Assembly (NCBI GenBank): GCA_037501455.1
Contig: CM074857.1
Coordinates: forward strand, 105,309,501-105,373,500
Reading direction: 5' to 3'
Source: Lantana camara
Taxonomy: Eukaryota > Streptophyta > Magnoliopsida > Lamiales > Verbenaceae
Length of the DNA stretch: 64,000 nt
The stretch's first letter is position 1. Every line of letters starts with the position of its first letter. Shown here piece after piece: positions 22,090 to 34,752 of this stretch. The translations under genes and the position numbers were made by a program. Below the pieces are notes generated by a model, which saw only the letters and a program-made list of their open reading frames with translations, was not told where the DNA came from and made no database searches.

Positions 22090-25000
22090 TTAATAAGAAG
22101 CCCAAGCTGCAACATTGTTGGAAGGAGTTGGAGTTGTTTCAAACCAGCCAAACTTGTCCATGAGAATTTTGGCAAGATCACCAGCTGCATATGAAACCCC
22201 TGACGCAGAAACTGCCATAGTCATATAATAAAGAATTGTCTTGACGTAGCCGCCCAACGTACTCTTCCGTCCCACGTGAGCCTTTCCGATTGCAAGGACA
22301 AAAACGCAAGCAAAGGCAGCAGCCGCAACTGCTATAAGCTTGTAATCCTTGTTGTCGCTCTCGCGAAACGCGAAGCCATAAACAACGGGAGGTACTAGGC
22401 CGAAAACTAGAAATGACAACAGGGCAAGCGTTGCGTGGAGTGTGAAGTTGCCCCTCTTTCCGAGATGCTCCTCGTACCTATCGGCTAGTGCTTGCTCGTC
22501 CGACTTGTTCTTTGAAGGGCTCTCGTTTTTCATCTCAAACAGCTGTAGATTTGAAGTTGAAATCAGAGATGGAGCCAGGAATTCCCATTTTGAAAATTTA
22601 TGAAGTAGGGAAAGAGAATTGTGTTATATATTTAAGGATAAAAACATGAAGTTTGTTTAATTGCACATACTTCCCTTGAGGTTTCAGAATTACAAATTTA
22701 CCCAGGTATAGTCCAAGTTTTCTGCTGGCGCATGTCATGAATTTAAATTCAAATATTAACCGATACGCGAAAATAGAAAAATATGGTATTTGTAAAAAAA
22801 TTATAAATGATGTCAACATAATATACGAATCCACATGTAATGTAAATTTTTAGAGAGGGGAGATTTTTGTAATTTCATAAATCTCACAGGGGAAGTCTGA
22901 GTAAGTAGGTGAAATCTCAAGGTATGCCAGTGTAATTATCGATATATTATTTGTTTGGGAATAGTATATATTGTCAACATAATAGTACTTCCATGTTCTC
23001 AAGGTATATTATTTATTTAGGAATAGTACTTACATTGTTACCGAAGACAAATATGCTACTAATGACGGTTGCGAATCCGATGGCAATAATGTTCACTGCA
23101 GCAGGGATTCGTGCATATATCAGATATAAATGCTAAAACTTCTGATGACTCTAAATATTATTGATTTCGTTAATTCATCATCATGTTAAAACTGAAAAAA
23201 GCAAAATAAAAAGATATACATACATGTCTTGGTATCAGAAGCAGCTGCAGATGAAGCTACACTCAGGCTTGCAATCAACTCCATTAAACCTCCATAAATT
23301 ATACACCTCAAGATTTCCATCGATGTAGATCCATCAGTACCCGCGTTCCCTGCTCCTATCCAAAACGTAAAAAAAGAATATAAAATAAAATGAAAAACTA
23401 GCACTTTTTTCAACTGCAAAAATCAAGAATTAATATATATGATGATTGATTTGTAATAATTACCTGTTCTGCCTCCAACATTAATAATCACATCTCCATG
23501 TGTTTGGACTCCGTGCAGCAGAGGGGCATGAAGACTCGAGACGGGCAGTTTTCCAGCTGGTTCTTCCGCGGAAAGTTGCCCTTCCTCATTGCTTACGATA
23601 GGTTTCTTACCCGAATCACCACCTGCATGCAAAGACATTCAGATTTCCACTGATTTAGATCCATCAGTATCTGAGTTTCCTGCTCGCGTCCCAAAAAGTA
23701 ACAGAAAATATAAAAGCAACAGGAAAAGTTAGCCCTTTCTCCAACTGCCAAAATCAAGAATTACATCAAGTAAACCAATAATAAAACAAGTAATATATAT
23801 GTTGATTCATTTGTGTTAATTACCTGTTCCATGTCCAACATTAATAATCATGTCTCCAATCAGCAGAGGGACATGAAGACTCGAGACAGGCACTTTTCCA
23901 GCTGGTTCATCCGCGGAAAGTTGCCCTTCCTCACTGCTTACAACAGGTTTCTTACCCGAATCACCACCTGCATGCAAAGACATTCAGATTTCCACTGATT
24001 TAGATCCATCAGTACCCGAGTTTCCTGCTCGTGTCCCAAAAAGTGAAAGAAAATATAAAAGCAACAGAAAAAGTTAGCCCTTTCTCCAACTGCCAAAATC
24101 AAGAATTACATCAAGTAAACCAATAATAAAACAAGTAATATATATGTTGATTCATTTGCGTTAATTACCTGTTCCATGTCCAACATTAATAATCACGCCA
24201 CCAAGTGTTTTGTCTCCAATCAGCAGAGGGACATGAAGACTCGAGACAGGCAGTTTTCCAGCTGGTTCATCCGCGGGAAGTTGCTCTTCGTCACTGCTTC
24301 CAACAGTTTTCTTATCCTTAACATCACCTGCGTGCAAAGACATTCAGAGTACGTCGGAAAAAGAAATATGTCTTAAATTATTGACGTTCTCTTTCAATCC
24401 AAATGATGGTAAAAAATATTAGCAGCAAAACTACGGACCTGGAGTACTCCCATCAGGATTTTTGCGCTGATCCTCAAAATTTTCTTGGATATCTGGTTTT
24501 GGTTTCGGTCTGAAAATGTTAAAAGGATTCAGACTGCCACCCGCTGCTCGGACATGTAAAACAAACAAATGATTATGTATAGTAATTATTTTATGGAAGT
24601 CTGCCGGGCTCAATATTTTACCACAATCACACATATTATTAGTTGAAACTCAAAAAAACACTTTGCAAATGCTAATTCAACTTTAGTGATAATCATAGTG
24701 AGATACCCTGAAATTGATCTAATTACGTAAACTTCCCCTGAGGTTTGGAAATGGAAATTTTGAAAAGCTTCCTCTCATATGCATTGAGGTTTGGCCTAAT
24801 CCATGCTATTGTAATCATGACTTAAAATTAAATAATGGAAATTTCCAAAAGAAAATTAAGGTATTCATAATAAAATTAGAGATGTTGCCATCAAAATTCA
24901 TCAATCCACATGTAAAGTAAATTCTATGACAGGGGAAATATCCGTAACTTTACAAACCTTAAGGGAAGTTTAAGTAATGAAGCTAAACACAATGTACACA

Positions 25001-26329
25001 CACATATATATAGCAGTAATTGACAATGTACCTGAAGGGTTGAAAACTCTGAAGCACGACAAGCATCCAAACAGCTCCTGTTTGTCATCGCGTTGCACGA
25101 CCTTTTCCTTTTTCTTGATTCTTCTACGTAGAACAACCTTTGTGATCTGAGTGTTACATTTAGGACAGTATGGAGTATGCGTGTGAAATTTCTCGAGCGA
25201 CCTCTCGAATTCCAACTCCACTTCATCAATATCGCCATCACTTTCGTTGGCCACCACACGTTTGATACTAGTCCCCACATTAGTCTCCTTCACCGTTAAA
25301 CTAGTGGAAGCCTTCGAAACGGACAAGGTCTTATCCTCATCAGCAACATTTTCGTTCTTCTGGCTGTTCACGACAGCATTCATCAGCTCGGGAATGTTGA
25401 TGTCATCCAGTATTCCGAGGTTCTTGTCTAAAAGGGAAAAAAGTAGCTGAGCTTAGAACATGCACGTCGTTTACAGCTTGATTAACAAATCAAGCTGCGT
25501 ATCATATTTGATTCATTTATTTCGAATTATGGTATTTATAATCATAGAAGATTCATGAGTGTGCTAATGATTAGGATTCAGATTAAAACCCGACCCACTG
25601 CCAACCCTACTCAGTACTCACAATATTATGGACAAACTAATCTGGAAAGAAATTAATCAAGATTAATTAGTAGTATTTATGATTGGAATTAATATACTGA
25701 CCTCTACTGGGATGACTGAATGGCTTGTGATTAACATGATCAACCCAAGAATTTCCAGTTTTGTAGGTCCAAATGCAATGGTGGCATTTCCACATTCCTT
25801 CACTCACAGAAGAAACAAAGGAAAAAAGAGGCCCCAATTTTACCCACTTAATTAGTTCAAAATTACTAGTATCTTAGATATGTGACGAAGAAATAATAAT
25901 CAAGAATTACATAACTATGAGGTGGTATGTGGTCATGAACAAGAAGAAATTAAATAGGGTTTCATGGTTAGGATTTTAAACAAAAATTTCATAGTGGATA
26001 TTTTACCGTTCGGATCTTCTGTTTCACTTTTTATGATCCACTAATCGGATGAATTAATGATGCATGTCCAAGGTGAAATTACGGGTCTCTATGTGTCGTG
26101 TATCCCACTTACGGGGACGAACAAGTATAATGCGTTCTGAATGTCATAGATGAGTGGAATAGGATTGCACCACTAATTATTAACAGTAGAAAAATGATAG
26201 TAAGAACTAGTTACCTTCATTCTTGTCATAGTAAACACTGTTAGTGTCACCACCACCGGGCCTCCACACCTGCGGCTGCTCCACCACCAACTCCTCCGGC
26301 ACGGGGCATTGAAGGGCCACTTCCGCCAT
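22090..26329 (-). CDS. MEB-like protein, copy 2, with an extra CxxC exon and triplicated exon
   Basis: Ten exons join in frame into 606 aa: 26,329-26,215, 25,797-25,702, 25,427-25,032, 24,543-24,439, 24,327-24,169, 23,967-23,824, 23,622-23,464, 23,355-23,224, 23,095-23,034 and 22,542-22,090. Exon 2 (GMWKCHHCIWTYKTGNSWVD) is absent from copies A and B and adds a second potential metal site. Exon 3 carries the zinc ribbon (CPKC...CLSC) and KVVLRRRIKKK. Exons 5-7 are three tandem copies of one exon (53, 48 and 53 codons) with EEQLPADEPAGKLPVSSLH-type sequence. Exons 8-10 give the five-segment VIT/CCC1-like domain and end AAWASY. Exon 1 opens MAEVALQCP, aligned with copy A. Exon 2's acceptor (GTGAAG/GA) is weaker than the others, so that boundary is the least certain. 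Copy 2 is clearly more diverged than A and B are from each other. Confidence 0.8.
22652..22940. mobile_element. GGATAATTACACT-family MITE in the last intron of copy 2
   Basis: The inverted ends are decayed (TTAATTGCACATACTTCCCT and GGTATGCCAGTGTAATTATC), but CCCTTGAGGTTTCAGAATTAC and GTAATTTCATAAATCTCACAGGGG mark the family. Confidence 0.5.
23464..24347 (-). repeat. Tandem triplication of an exon plus intron in copy 2
   Basis: Three direct repeats of about 345-360 bases each contain one exon (ends at 24,169, 23,824 and 23,464) and its upstream intron with branch and acceptor (CTTTGCATGCAG). The two leftmost units are nearly identical in the intron; the rightmost (24,169-24,347) differs most at its exon start. 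The middle exon has a 15-base in-frame deletion. Each exon length is a multiple of three and each boundary has phase 1, so copy number can change without breaking the frame. Confidence 0.88.
24688..24982. mobile_element. GGATAATTACACT-family MITE in an intron of copy 2
   Basis: Decayed ends (GATAATCATAGTGAGATACC and GGGAAGTTTAAGTAATGAAG) and the internal CTTCCCCTGAGGTTTGG with its inverted partner CAAACCTTAAGGGAAG identify it. Confidence 0.5.
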
Positions 26330-26417
26330 GATCACCAGCTGAACAATGAGAAATCACCTCTTTAATGTCTATGACTTTTGCTTTTGTTCTGTGCAAATGC
26401 TTAGGAAGTAGCTAAGA

Positions 26418-26425
26418 CTTTTATA
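26418..26425 (-). promoter_or_regulatory. TATA box of MEB-like copy 2
   Basis: TATAAAAG on the - strand lies 89 bases before the ATG, the same spacing as in copy A, with the shared GCAAATGCTT between box and gene. Confidence 0.65.
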
Positions 26426-26429
26426 GCCA

Positions 26430-27043
26430 ACAAATATCGAGTCAATATGTTTTAACTTATTAAAATATTAAGGAATTGAACCATTACAGGTTGTGTGAAA
26501 TAGAACTCAAATGCCAAATTTTTAGAATTCGATTACTAAGTACCAAGCATTTTCAAATCTTCTATCCAGATGTACTATTTTTCTTAGAGGAATGTTTATA
26601 ATCCATTGAGGTGATTAGGTCATTTGTAGTCGTAGAGGGAGCCGTAACCCGAACAAGTGAGCATGTGACCGATACTCGTAAATCTGTGTTATCTCTAAAA
26701 AAAAATAACAATCTCGTCCCAACATCAAAAAAGAAATCTCCTTCTAACGCTCTTCTTCTTTTATAATTTTGGTTCATGCTCGTATCTATAATTGACTGTA
26801 GATATTTCAATCTTACGGACCCGAAACAAAATATTAAGGGAGTGATATGTTCAAATTTAATGTGAACATCACCCTAACAACTCACATGCACTGAATAATC
26901 ATAGCTGTAAGTGGTTAATACTTTACTATATTACGGGTGCCCTCCATTAATACTACCTAGTCTAGGTCATTTTTAAACATTAATTCATGAAAAATAATTC
27001 TATCTGTCACATCTTTGAGAGTTTTAGTTATATGTATTAAGAA
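26430..27043. other. Upstream flank of copy 2, no gene seen
   Basis: AT-rich with no convincing open frame. It ends in the ATTAAGAA target sequence of the hAT element that follows. Confidence 0.5.
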
Positions 27044-28939
27044 CAGAGGCGGAGCTAGAGAAAGATTTTATTATTTTGTCCCCCCAAATTTATAAATTTG
27101 CATAATTATGATTTATTTTTATATTAATTTGAATTTTAGTATTAGTTTACTTTAATTCGATTTTTTTTTCTCAATCCAAATGCACTTTTTACGTGGCTAC
27201 CCAATAAATGTCTTTTGATCTTCTTTTCTTCTTTCACATATTAAAAAATCTCAAATCAATCTTTTTTTTCTCTCTCTTTACCGACTTCTTCCTCTTTCAT
27301 TTTTCTATTCTTCTCTTTTACTTCTCCTCAACTTAAAGCTTTTATTTTTCTAATCTTCAAAATCTATGGAATTCCCAAGTTATCAAATAAAACGAAAAGG
27401 TAATATTAACTTATATTTAATTTTAGTTTTTCTTTTATATAGTTTTATTATTAATAAATTATTTAGATAAGATTTATAAATAATTTGTTAATTATAAATT
27501 AGTTCAATTTTGAAAAAAGAATGTATCTCTATGAGAATATGTTAAAGATAAGTAGATAACTTTGATATGTGTTTAATTTTGGATAATTTAGTATCGCTTT
27601 AACAATAGGATAAAGATAATTGTGTTTAATTATAGGTTAAACATAGTTTAATTTTAGATAATTTAATGAGTCCTGTATATTAAGAAAATATGGTTTCTTT
27701 ATCCATTATTTATTTATTTTTTTTTGAAAGCCAAACCCCTTAAAGGGGAATATTATTACAAATCAAGAGGAACAATAAAATACAAGAAGCAATAATAGAA
27801 AAATTAACGCAGCCGAAACCGCAATTCCAACAGATTTGTGAGCTATTATATTAGCATCACGTCTAATAAAAGAAAAAGACTCCTTGAAGATTGTTCCTTC
27901 CAAGTTGATTTCAATCTGATCCGGGTGAAGTTCCGGAGCCGCTTTTTCTCTGGATTGAGATGAACTACTTGGCCTACAGCAGATAAGTCGGTCAAAAATT
28001 TTTTTAGAGAATAATAGAAAAAGATAAAAATGAACCTAAACAAATTAACTAAACTTCCATGCGAAAGGGACAAAACTTCTATACGGAAGAGATAAAATTT
28101 TCATACGGAAGACTCGAAAAAAAAACATACCGAAAAGAAAAAAAATAGAGACGCAAATCATCTTTGTACCAGAAAATCCCGCTAGATGTGGGAGGATGTC
28201 AATAGATCTGAAAAGTGGGGACGAAACTTGCGGAAGATCAAAGACAGTGACAACAAATCTGACGACGGAATAGAATTGTGTCAATCCGACGGTGGAACAA
28301 TGATAGTATTCTCTACCGCCAGATCGAAACTTCAATTGATTATCTTGAGTTTGAATCACGTAGATTAGGTTTTTAGCCTAAGACAGAGGAAGAGAGGAGT
28401 CTCATACTTTTTAATTTTTTCTTTATCCATTATTAACATAACTGTGCTAATTTTAGTTTTTCTTTTATTGTGGATAGATTATTTAGTTAAAAGATTGTAT
28501 CTAAATAGTAATTTTAGTTTGTCTTTTATTATGAAATAACTGTGTTAATTTTAGTTTTCTTTTATTATAAATAAATTATTTGATTAAAAGATTGTAGGTA
28601 ATTTTAGTTTTTCTTTTATTATGGATAACATTTATAATTAATTTATTAACTGTAGTTCAGTATGTTTATTTTGAATAAACATTATTTTTATCTCTATGAC
28701 TATCGGTATAGAATAAATTAAATAATAGATAGAATATTATAGTTATAATATGCAAAGATTCGAGACACTTTTTTAGTGCATTATTAATCAAATTAAAGTT
28801 TTAAGTTATACTAGTTTTATTTATATATATCGAATAAAATAATATTTTTATTTTTAATAAAATAATATTTATTTTTTAAAAAATATTATATATATTTTTA
28901 ATTTTCACCCCCTTACATCAAATCCTAGCTCCGTCCCTG
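27044..28939. mobile_element. Non-autonomous hAT element, 1.9 kb
   Basis: Terminal inverted repeats CAGAGGCGGAGCTAG (left) and CTAGCTCCGTCCCTG (right) are the common plant hAT ends. A perfect 8-bp target duplication ATTAAGAA flanks it (27,036-27,043 and 28,940-28,947). The interior is AT-rich without a transposase frame and contains a younger retroposon at 27,711-28,417. Confidence 0.88.
27711..28417 (-). mobile_element. Retroposon copy (LINE-derived or SINE-like), 707 bp
   Basis: Perfect 17-bp target duplications TTTCTTTATCCATTATT (27,694-27,710 and 28,418-28,434) flank it. An A tail lies at the left (- strand orientation) after CCCTTTAAGGGGTTTGGCTTTC. It shares about 600 bases with the copy at 36,939-37,661. 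Long variable target duplications plus an A tail mean it used LINE-type reverse transcription. No reverse transcriptase frame is present. Confidence 0.8.
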
Positions 28940-28947
28940 ATTAAGAA

Positions 28948-29216
28948 GATTATGTTCCCATGATCCTTAATTAATTAAGATTGTCATTAATTTTCAACTA
29001 AATTAAATTAATCGTCCTTCAAAAAAAAAAACTAAATTAAATTAATCGTATGTAGTACAGTACTACAGTTGGTGCCCAAACATGTTCTGTCTGATAACTT
29101 GTAAATGATTTATAAATTACGGTAAGTAAACGCCTCAACATAACAAGAAACCTTAAAATAACATTTTCGTTTCAACAACATTAATGTTCTTTAAAAATTA
29201 TATATATGCGTAGATG
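28948..29216. other. Short spacer between two hAT elements
   Basis: AT-rich with no coding or repeat signal beyond a short direct repeat of ACTAAATTAAATTAATCG (about 28,999 and 29,031). Confidence 0.45.
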
Positions 29217-29445
29217 GTTAGGAACAGTGGCGGAGGCAAAAATTTTATTCAGGGGGATTGACCAAAGTATAATACTAAAAAAAAATAACAAGTGAAATTC
29301 ATTTTTTTATTTAAAGCACTTACAATTTTGTATATTACAAATGTCCCCATCGGTTACACATATTCTGAAAACGATGCATAATCAAATAATTGGAAACACC
29401 GTCAAACATATCCTTTTCAATATATGTAACCAAACAATCATTCAA

Positions 29446-32062
29446 TCATTCGTTGGCCATCCTATTCCTCAATCGATTTTTGATGTATTTCATTGCAGAA
29501 AATGCTATTTCCACTGTAGCTGTTGCAATTGGTAAAATTAAAGCCAATTTTAGAAGCAAGTACACAAATGGATATACATCATTTCTCTTTGTCTCCACCA
29601 ATTTTCGGGCAAGATCACCAATCCCTTTCAATTGAGAAAATATTTCATCTGATCTCATATCAATAATATAGTTCTCAAGTTGATTTTCAAATATTGATAT
29701 TTGCACATTAGAGAACTCTATCGGATAAAATTTGGCCAATTGGATTAGAAGTTCTTTGTTGAAAGAGGCAAATAAATCAACGGGACTCAAGCAACTAAAT
29801 GAGTAAGCAACTGTGAGTTTACCTCTGTAAAATGGTTATTCATTTCTTGAAGTTGCATATCAATGACTTGATTAAAAATCTCTACCCGAAACCGATGTGC
29901 ATTAGTGATTTGTTGAGTCTTTCGTCGAGATCTTCCGCGGGCCTTAAAAATATCATCCATCTTGGGGACTAAAATGTTATGAACACTACAAAATAAGAAA
30001 ACATCATCCAATAAAGAGTCCCGCCCTTCATCTCTGACATTTTGTAGCCTTGTTTTGCACACTTTCAACTGCTTCATAGTATTTACAATATATTGGTCTT
30101 TTCTTTGCAAAAGTTGAGATAGTTCATTTGTCACTTCCAAAACCAGTCTCATCAAATGTAAACTAAAAGCAAACTCAAAAGACTGCAAATAATCTATCAA
30201 GACATGTGCTTCAACTCTTTTTTCGGGAATTAATCCCTCTTCTTCGATATTCTCAAGCACATCACACACTGTAGAATACAGATCAAGTAAATTCAAAATT
30301 GATTCATAGTGTTAACCCCAACGTGTAACACCCCGCTCGTCCTACAAATAAAGTACGCCACGTTTCAACTTCCTTGCGTGTTTAACTATGTGATTTTGTA
30401 CTTGGCGTGACCCTATTTTGAACTCTTTAGAGTTTAGGGCCCTTTTTGTAATTTTCTCTTTTAAGGGGTTTTTCGGTCATTTCTCGTTCGATCAAGATTT
30501 CGACCTTTTGGACCCCTTCAACGCGTTCGGGGCAGCGAAACGAGTCCGTAGACTCTAAGTTTGCATATTTCCAACGTCGTTAACTCTTCCCCAGTCGTTC
30601 TCGTGCGTTAAGGACCCGGGATAAAATACCCTGATCCTCGTTTTGCGTGCCATACTCTAGCTTCAGCACCTCTCTCTCTCTCTCGCGATGCAATCACTAT
30701 TCACACATACTCACGATGTAATTTCACACACTACTCAAACTCGGCCGATACTCAACGGAATTCGACGAACCCACAGTGCTTTTCGAAGATCTCGACGAGC
30801 CCGTTTCGATGATACAAGTTTCATGGCCTAAAAATGGCCGACGACGGCGCTGTGGTGGTTCGAAGGTGGCGGTTTGCGCCACCTCATCTCCGGCGACAAT
30901 CCGGCAACCCTCGCTAGCCAACAACCACCCTACCCCACGTTTTCCGACCCCTGGTGTTGATTCCGGCCTCGGTTTGGCGCGAAAACCATCGCAAGTGGTG
31001 GTTCCAGCGAGGCAGCAGCGGCGTGGGTGTGGCGGCGATTTGAGGCTTTTCCGTCGAGTTTTTGGTGTTGGGTCCTTCAGAGAAGTTGCTCAACTCGACG
31101 AGGTTGAGCTATTCGTGTAGGTCCCGGTTCACGAATATGCCGTTGGCGGCGGATCGCAGTGGTACAGAGGCGGGGCTTGCTCCGGGGATATTTTCCGGCG
31201 ACCACTATAGGGGTTTCGAAGGTCTCGTTATGGGTAAGACAATGCCTCTTACGGATTCGATTTTCGTTCACCGGTTTGGAAGTAATTGGATTTTAAAGAT
31301 TTTAGGGTTTCGTGTGGTTAGATCTGAAATTGGAGACGTTTGGCTTGGAATTTTTAGAAATTGATCGAGGAATTGGAACGAGCACGAGGAGTACTAGCAT
31401 GGGTGATTTTTCGGGATTTTTTCAACACGCTCCGGCGGCGGCCGAGGGCCGACCCGCCACTGTTCCGGCGGTTCCAGTGGCGGCGTTCCGGCGGGCTTCG
31501 GACGGTTTGTCCGCCTCGTTGTGGTGAGTCCAACGCCACTTTCCGTTCGCCAATCGGTTGTCCGGTTGATTTGTTGCGAATTTATTTGTGTATTTGTGAT
31601 TATTTGATTTAATTGTTCTAAATGCTAATTAATTGCGATATGCTTAAAATTGTCGATCATTATGTAATCCAATGTGTATGAAATCATATATGGCATGAAA
31701 TATGATAGGTATGGATTTTGTAATTTGTAAATTGAATCCTGATTTGTTAAATTTGTGCTAATTGTTTAAATTAGAAGGGGTGTTTGTGTAATTTTAAAAC
31801 GAGATGAATTTGTTTGATTTAAATTAGTTAAACCTTGCTAATTGAATCCATTACGTAACATATGAATTGGGTATGCCATGTATGAATTATATGAACTTAG
31901 TATGGTTGGAATTTGATATGTAACCTCGTGAGATTTATATGGAATTCGAAGCATACTATTATGATTTGTTTAGCTTTGTAATACGTGCAAATTTGTATGA
32001 AATGTGATATGTAAATTTACATGATATGAATTAACTAAACTTTGTTAATTGAATCTATTAGG

Positions 32063-32119
<57 letters not shown>

Positions 32120-34732
32120 TTAATTATGCCATGAACGAATTGATATGGAATAATATGATTTGCATCACCTTTCATTTCCTTCTATTTGTATTAATTGTTC
32201 ACCTGAACGTGCTCTAATGTTTTCTTTTGCCTGTAATTGATATAAATTTGAATCCTGCTTATGTGATTGCATTTCTTAAGTGCTTGAGCATTGCCGTGCG
32301 TCCCTGTGTGGTTGTCAGAGTCTGAGTCTGAGCCCTGTGTTGTGTTTTGTGTGTCCAGTTGGCTCAGGTGCACCCGGGGTGATGACAAGTGGGTCATGCA
32401 GGTTCCGGGGTGAACCATTTGCTGTGTCTTCAACTTTGTTTGGTACCAGGTGAGGGTTAGGATCTTTTCTTTTAGCTAAACAACCTATAACCCTTATGTG
32501 CTCATGTTTCTAGCCAGCATGCGACTATATATTATATATATAGTTAAATATATGCTAAGTATGATATGTTATGATCTTTTGAACACCTTTGGATTTTGAA
32601 AATATGTATACGAGCGTATGTAAGCTTAAGTTTTGAAACCCTTATGATAGGATATGATATGTTACGATATGATATGATCTGATATGCTAAGTTATGATAT
32701 GTAAGCGAGTTAAGCCATGAAAGATTGGTATATGTATGTTCTGTTCCGTATGATTGGGCCCTGGAGCTATGAGCGAGGACACCCGGGACGATATCGGGCC
32801 ATCGGGATCATCACTCCTTAGCATAGTTCCATATGATCCGAAGTGTCACGCACGACCCTGGGAGTTCGGGGAAGGCGTACTCTTCGAGCTCGCGGTGTAA
32901 AAACCGGGAAAGACTCGTAGTGAGATCGCTACCCCTCGAGGTTATGTATGTATGGATAGTTTGGGTTTACGTAGCCCTTCTATCTCGGAACTTGGGTGGA
33001 TTGGTATGTATGATTTCGGTTTTCTTATGTTAAATATGTAAGTAAGGTTGGAAGCTCGTTACTCGCTCGAGCATTATGATTATGTCTTGGAATTGTGAAA
33101 CGGGGATAGTTTTATGAAATAATTTTATATTAGGTATATGTATATGTATCGGTTTTCTTTTAAAAAAATATTTTGGTGTGCAAAACCTATTCCCGGTTCA
33201 TGATTCATCCTTTTGATACGTGTTTTGCTCTATTATGTATATTGTGTGGGTGTGCGTTAGCCCCCTCGCTCAGTCTTTGGACTGACCCCTCCCCCTTTAT
33301 GTTTTTAGTTGCAGGTTCAGGTCCTTGGAGTTCGAGCTAGGCGGCTGTGTGTTGTGTCTGTCCAGTCTGTGTCAGTCCGTCTGAATCTGTTATGTCCTTT
33401 GCTTCAATTTATGTTCGGAATTTTGTATATGATATTTTCTGTACAGGTTGAAGCTTATGATCTGAATGTATGAATTTCGGGACAGGTTAGGACAGGTGTT
33501 CAGATTAGATGAACCCATAAATTTATGATTTATGTTTAATTTCGGGATTAGGTATCTATGCTAGTTGAACCCGTCAATTGTTCTTGCATGATCTAATTTG
33601 ATTTGAATGCTTCCGCTTCTACACTCATTTCATGTTTTGATTTTGAAGTTCATGGTCTATGTTCCGCCTTACATAGGTTGGATTTTCGTTTGTCCCCTGT
33701 TCGCTGTGACGTGGTACGTGTGCGGACTTTCCATTTTGTACACGTGTCGGGTCATAGTGCGGGGGTGTGGTGCCCCACCGCTCGTGGTGCTACACAACGA
33801 GTATCACCAGCTCTTTTCAAAGTTGTTTCTTGATTTAGTCCACGACCATTTCAATCTCACCATTTTGTAATGCTTCACATACCTTTATAGCTTGTGTCTC
33901 ACGGACCATGTCACGACGTTTGTAAGATGCTCCAACCACATTAACAATATTCGATGTCAAGTTAAAAAATTAGGCAGTGTCAACATGTTTTTTAGCAACT
34001 GCTACGCGAGTCAATTGAAGCTGATGAGCAAAACAATGAATGTAGTGTGCCTCTGGATTTTTGTTCATAATCAAACTTTTAAGACAATTGAATTCTCCCC
34101 GCATATTACTTGCACCATCGTATCCTTGTCCACGTATACTCTTGATAAACTAAGACCAAACTTTGAAAGCAAATTCTCTATTGCACTCTTAAGTGATAAT
34201 GCATTAGTTTCTGTAACATGTGCAATTCCAAGTACTCTTTTTATGATAAATCCCCTCTTATCAACATAACGCAAAGCCAAGGCATTGATGGTTCCTCCAA
34301 CATGTTTCTTAAATCCATTTATCTTATTCCAAGCTTTAAAGCCAATACCAACAAAAGATTCACCCCCACCTTGTTTTCCAATAGCTTGTTTGAACAAATA
34401 ACAAAACAAACAATATGCAACATCCTCTTTTATGCTATACTCTAACTAACTACCATAAATATTAAACCACTCAGGATTAAAACGACGCATGACATTACCG
34501 ATATTTCTTTGTGAAAACTTATGCTTGCGTGGTTGACAAGGTCCTCTTCGGAGGTAAGTTTTTCTAATTTTAACTTGTTGATTGGATCATATTCGGAAAT
34601 TTTATTTCTTAATCCCGGATCACTTGGAAGCTCGCTCAATTCGATTCGTATCCTCTTGTTCTTTTGACTTTCTTGAGGAGGTGGAACTGATTGAATCGAA
34701 TCCTTTAACTTTCTAATAAGAAACTTCTCCAT
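29446..34732 (-). pseudogene. hAT transposase pseudogene (TTF zinc-finger / ZMYM1-like type)
   Basis: Fragments in order on the - strand begin at MEKFLIRK (34,732). Next come LPSDPGLRNKISEYDP, a block with FCYLFKQAIGKQGGGESFVG, RGFIIKRVLGIAHVTETNAL, and after the solo LTR the catalytic-core remnant with RGRSRRKTQQITNAHRFRV. It ends in the hAT dimerisation region LALILPIATATVEIAFSAMK. Damage includes frameshifts near 34,580 and 34,130, in-frame stops (for example at about 34,442 and where a Trp is usual after NRMANE at 29,446), an apparent internal deletion after FKKHVGG, and the LTR inserted at 30,323. The family excises and reinserts DNA by cut-and-paste with 8-bp duplications. This copy cannot make an active enzyme. 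Confidence 0.82.
30324..33794 (+). mobile_element. 3.47-kb solo LTR, probably Tekay/Del-type Ty3/gypsy
   Basis: It starts TGTAACACCCCGCTCGTCC, ends CTCGTGGTGCTACA, and is flanked by the 5-bp duplication CAACG (30,319-30,323 and 33,795-33,799). No gag or pol remnant lies inside, and no second LTR copy is nearby. Very long LTRs with TGTAACACC ends are typical of the Tekay/Del lineage. A (TA)n tract (about 32,067-32,116) and GATATGATATG-rich stretches lie within. Orientation is inferred from the TGTAACACC end. Frames here (for example 30,776-31,120) are GC-rich shadows. Confidence 0.78.
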
Positions 34733-34752
34733 ATTGATAATTGATAAAACAA

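Noticed and set aside
25702..25797. Alternative acceptor GTGAG/TG for the CxxC exon of copy 2
   Set aside because: It also gives an open frame but destroys the WKCHHC pattern and leaves an unlikely hydrophobic peptide.
30776..31612. Several 80-115-residue frames within the 3.5-kb solo LTR
   Set aside because: GC-rich frames overlap on both strands without domains; the region lies inside an LTR with clear ends and target duplication.
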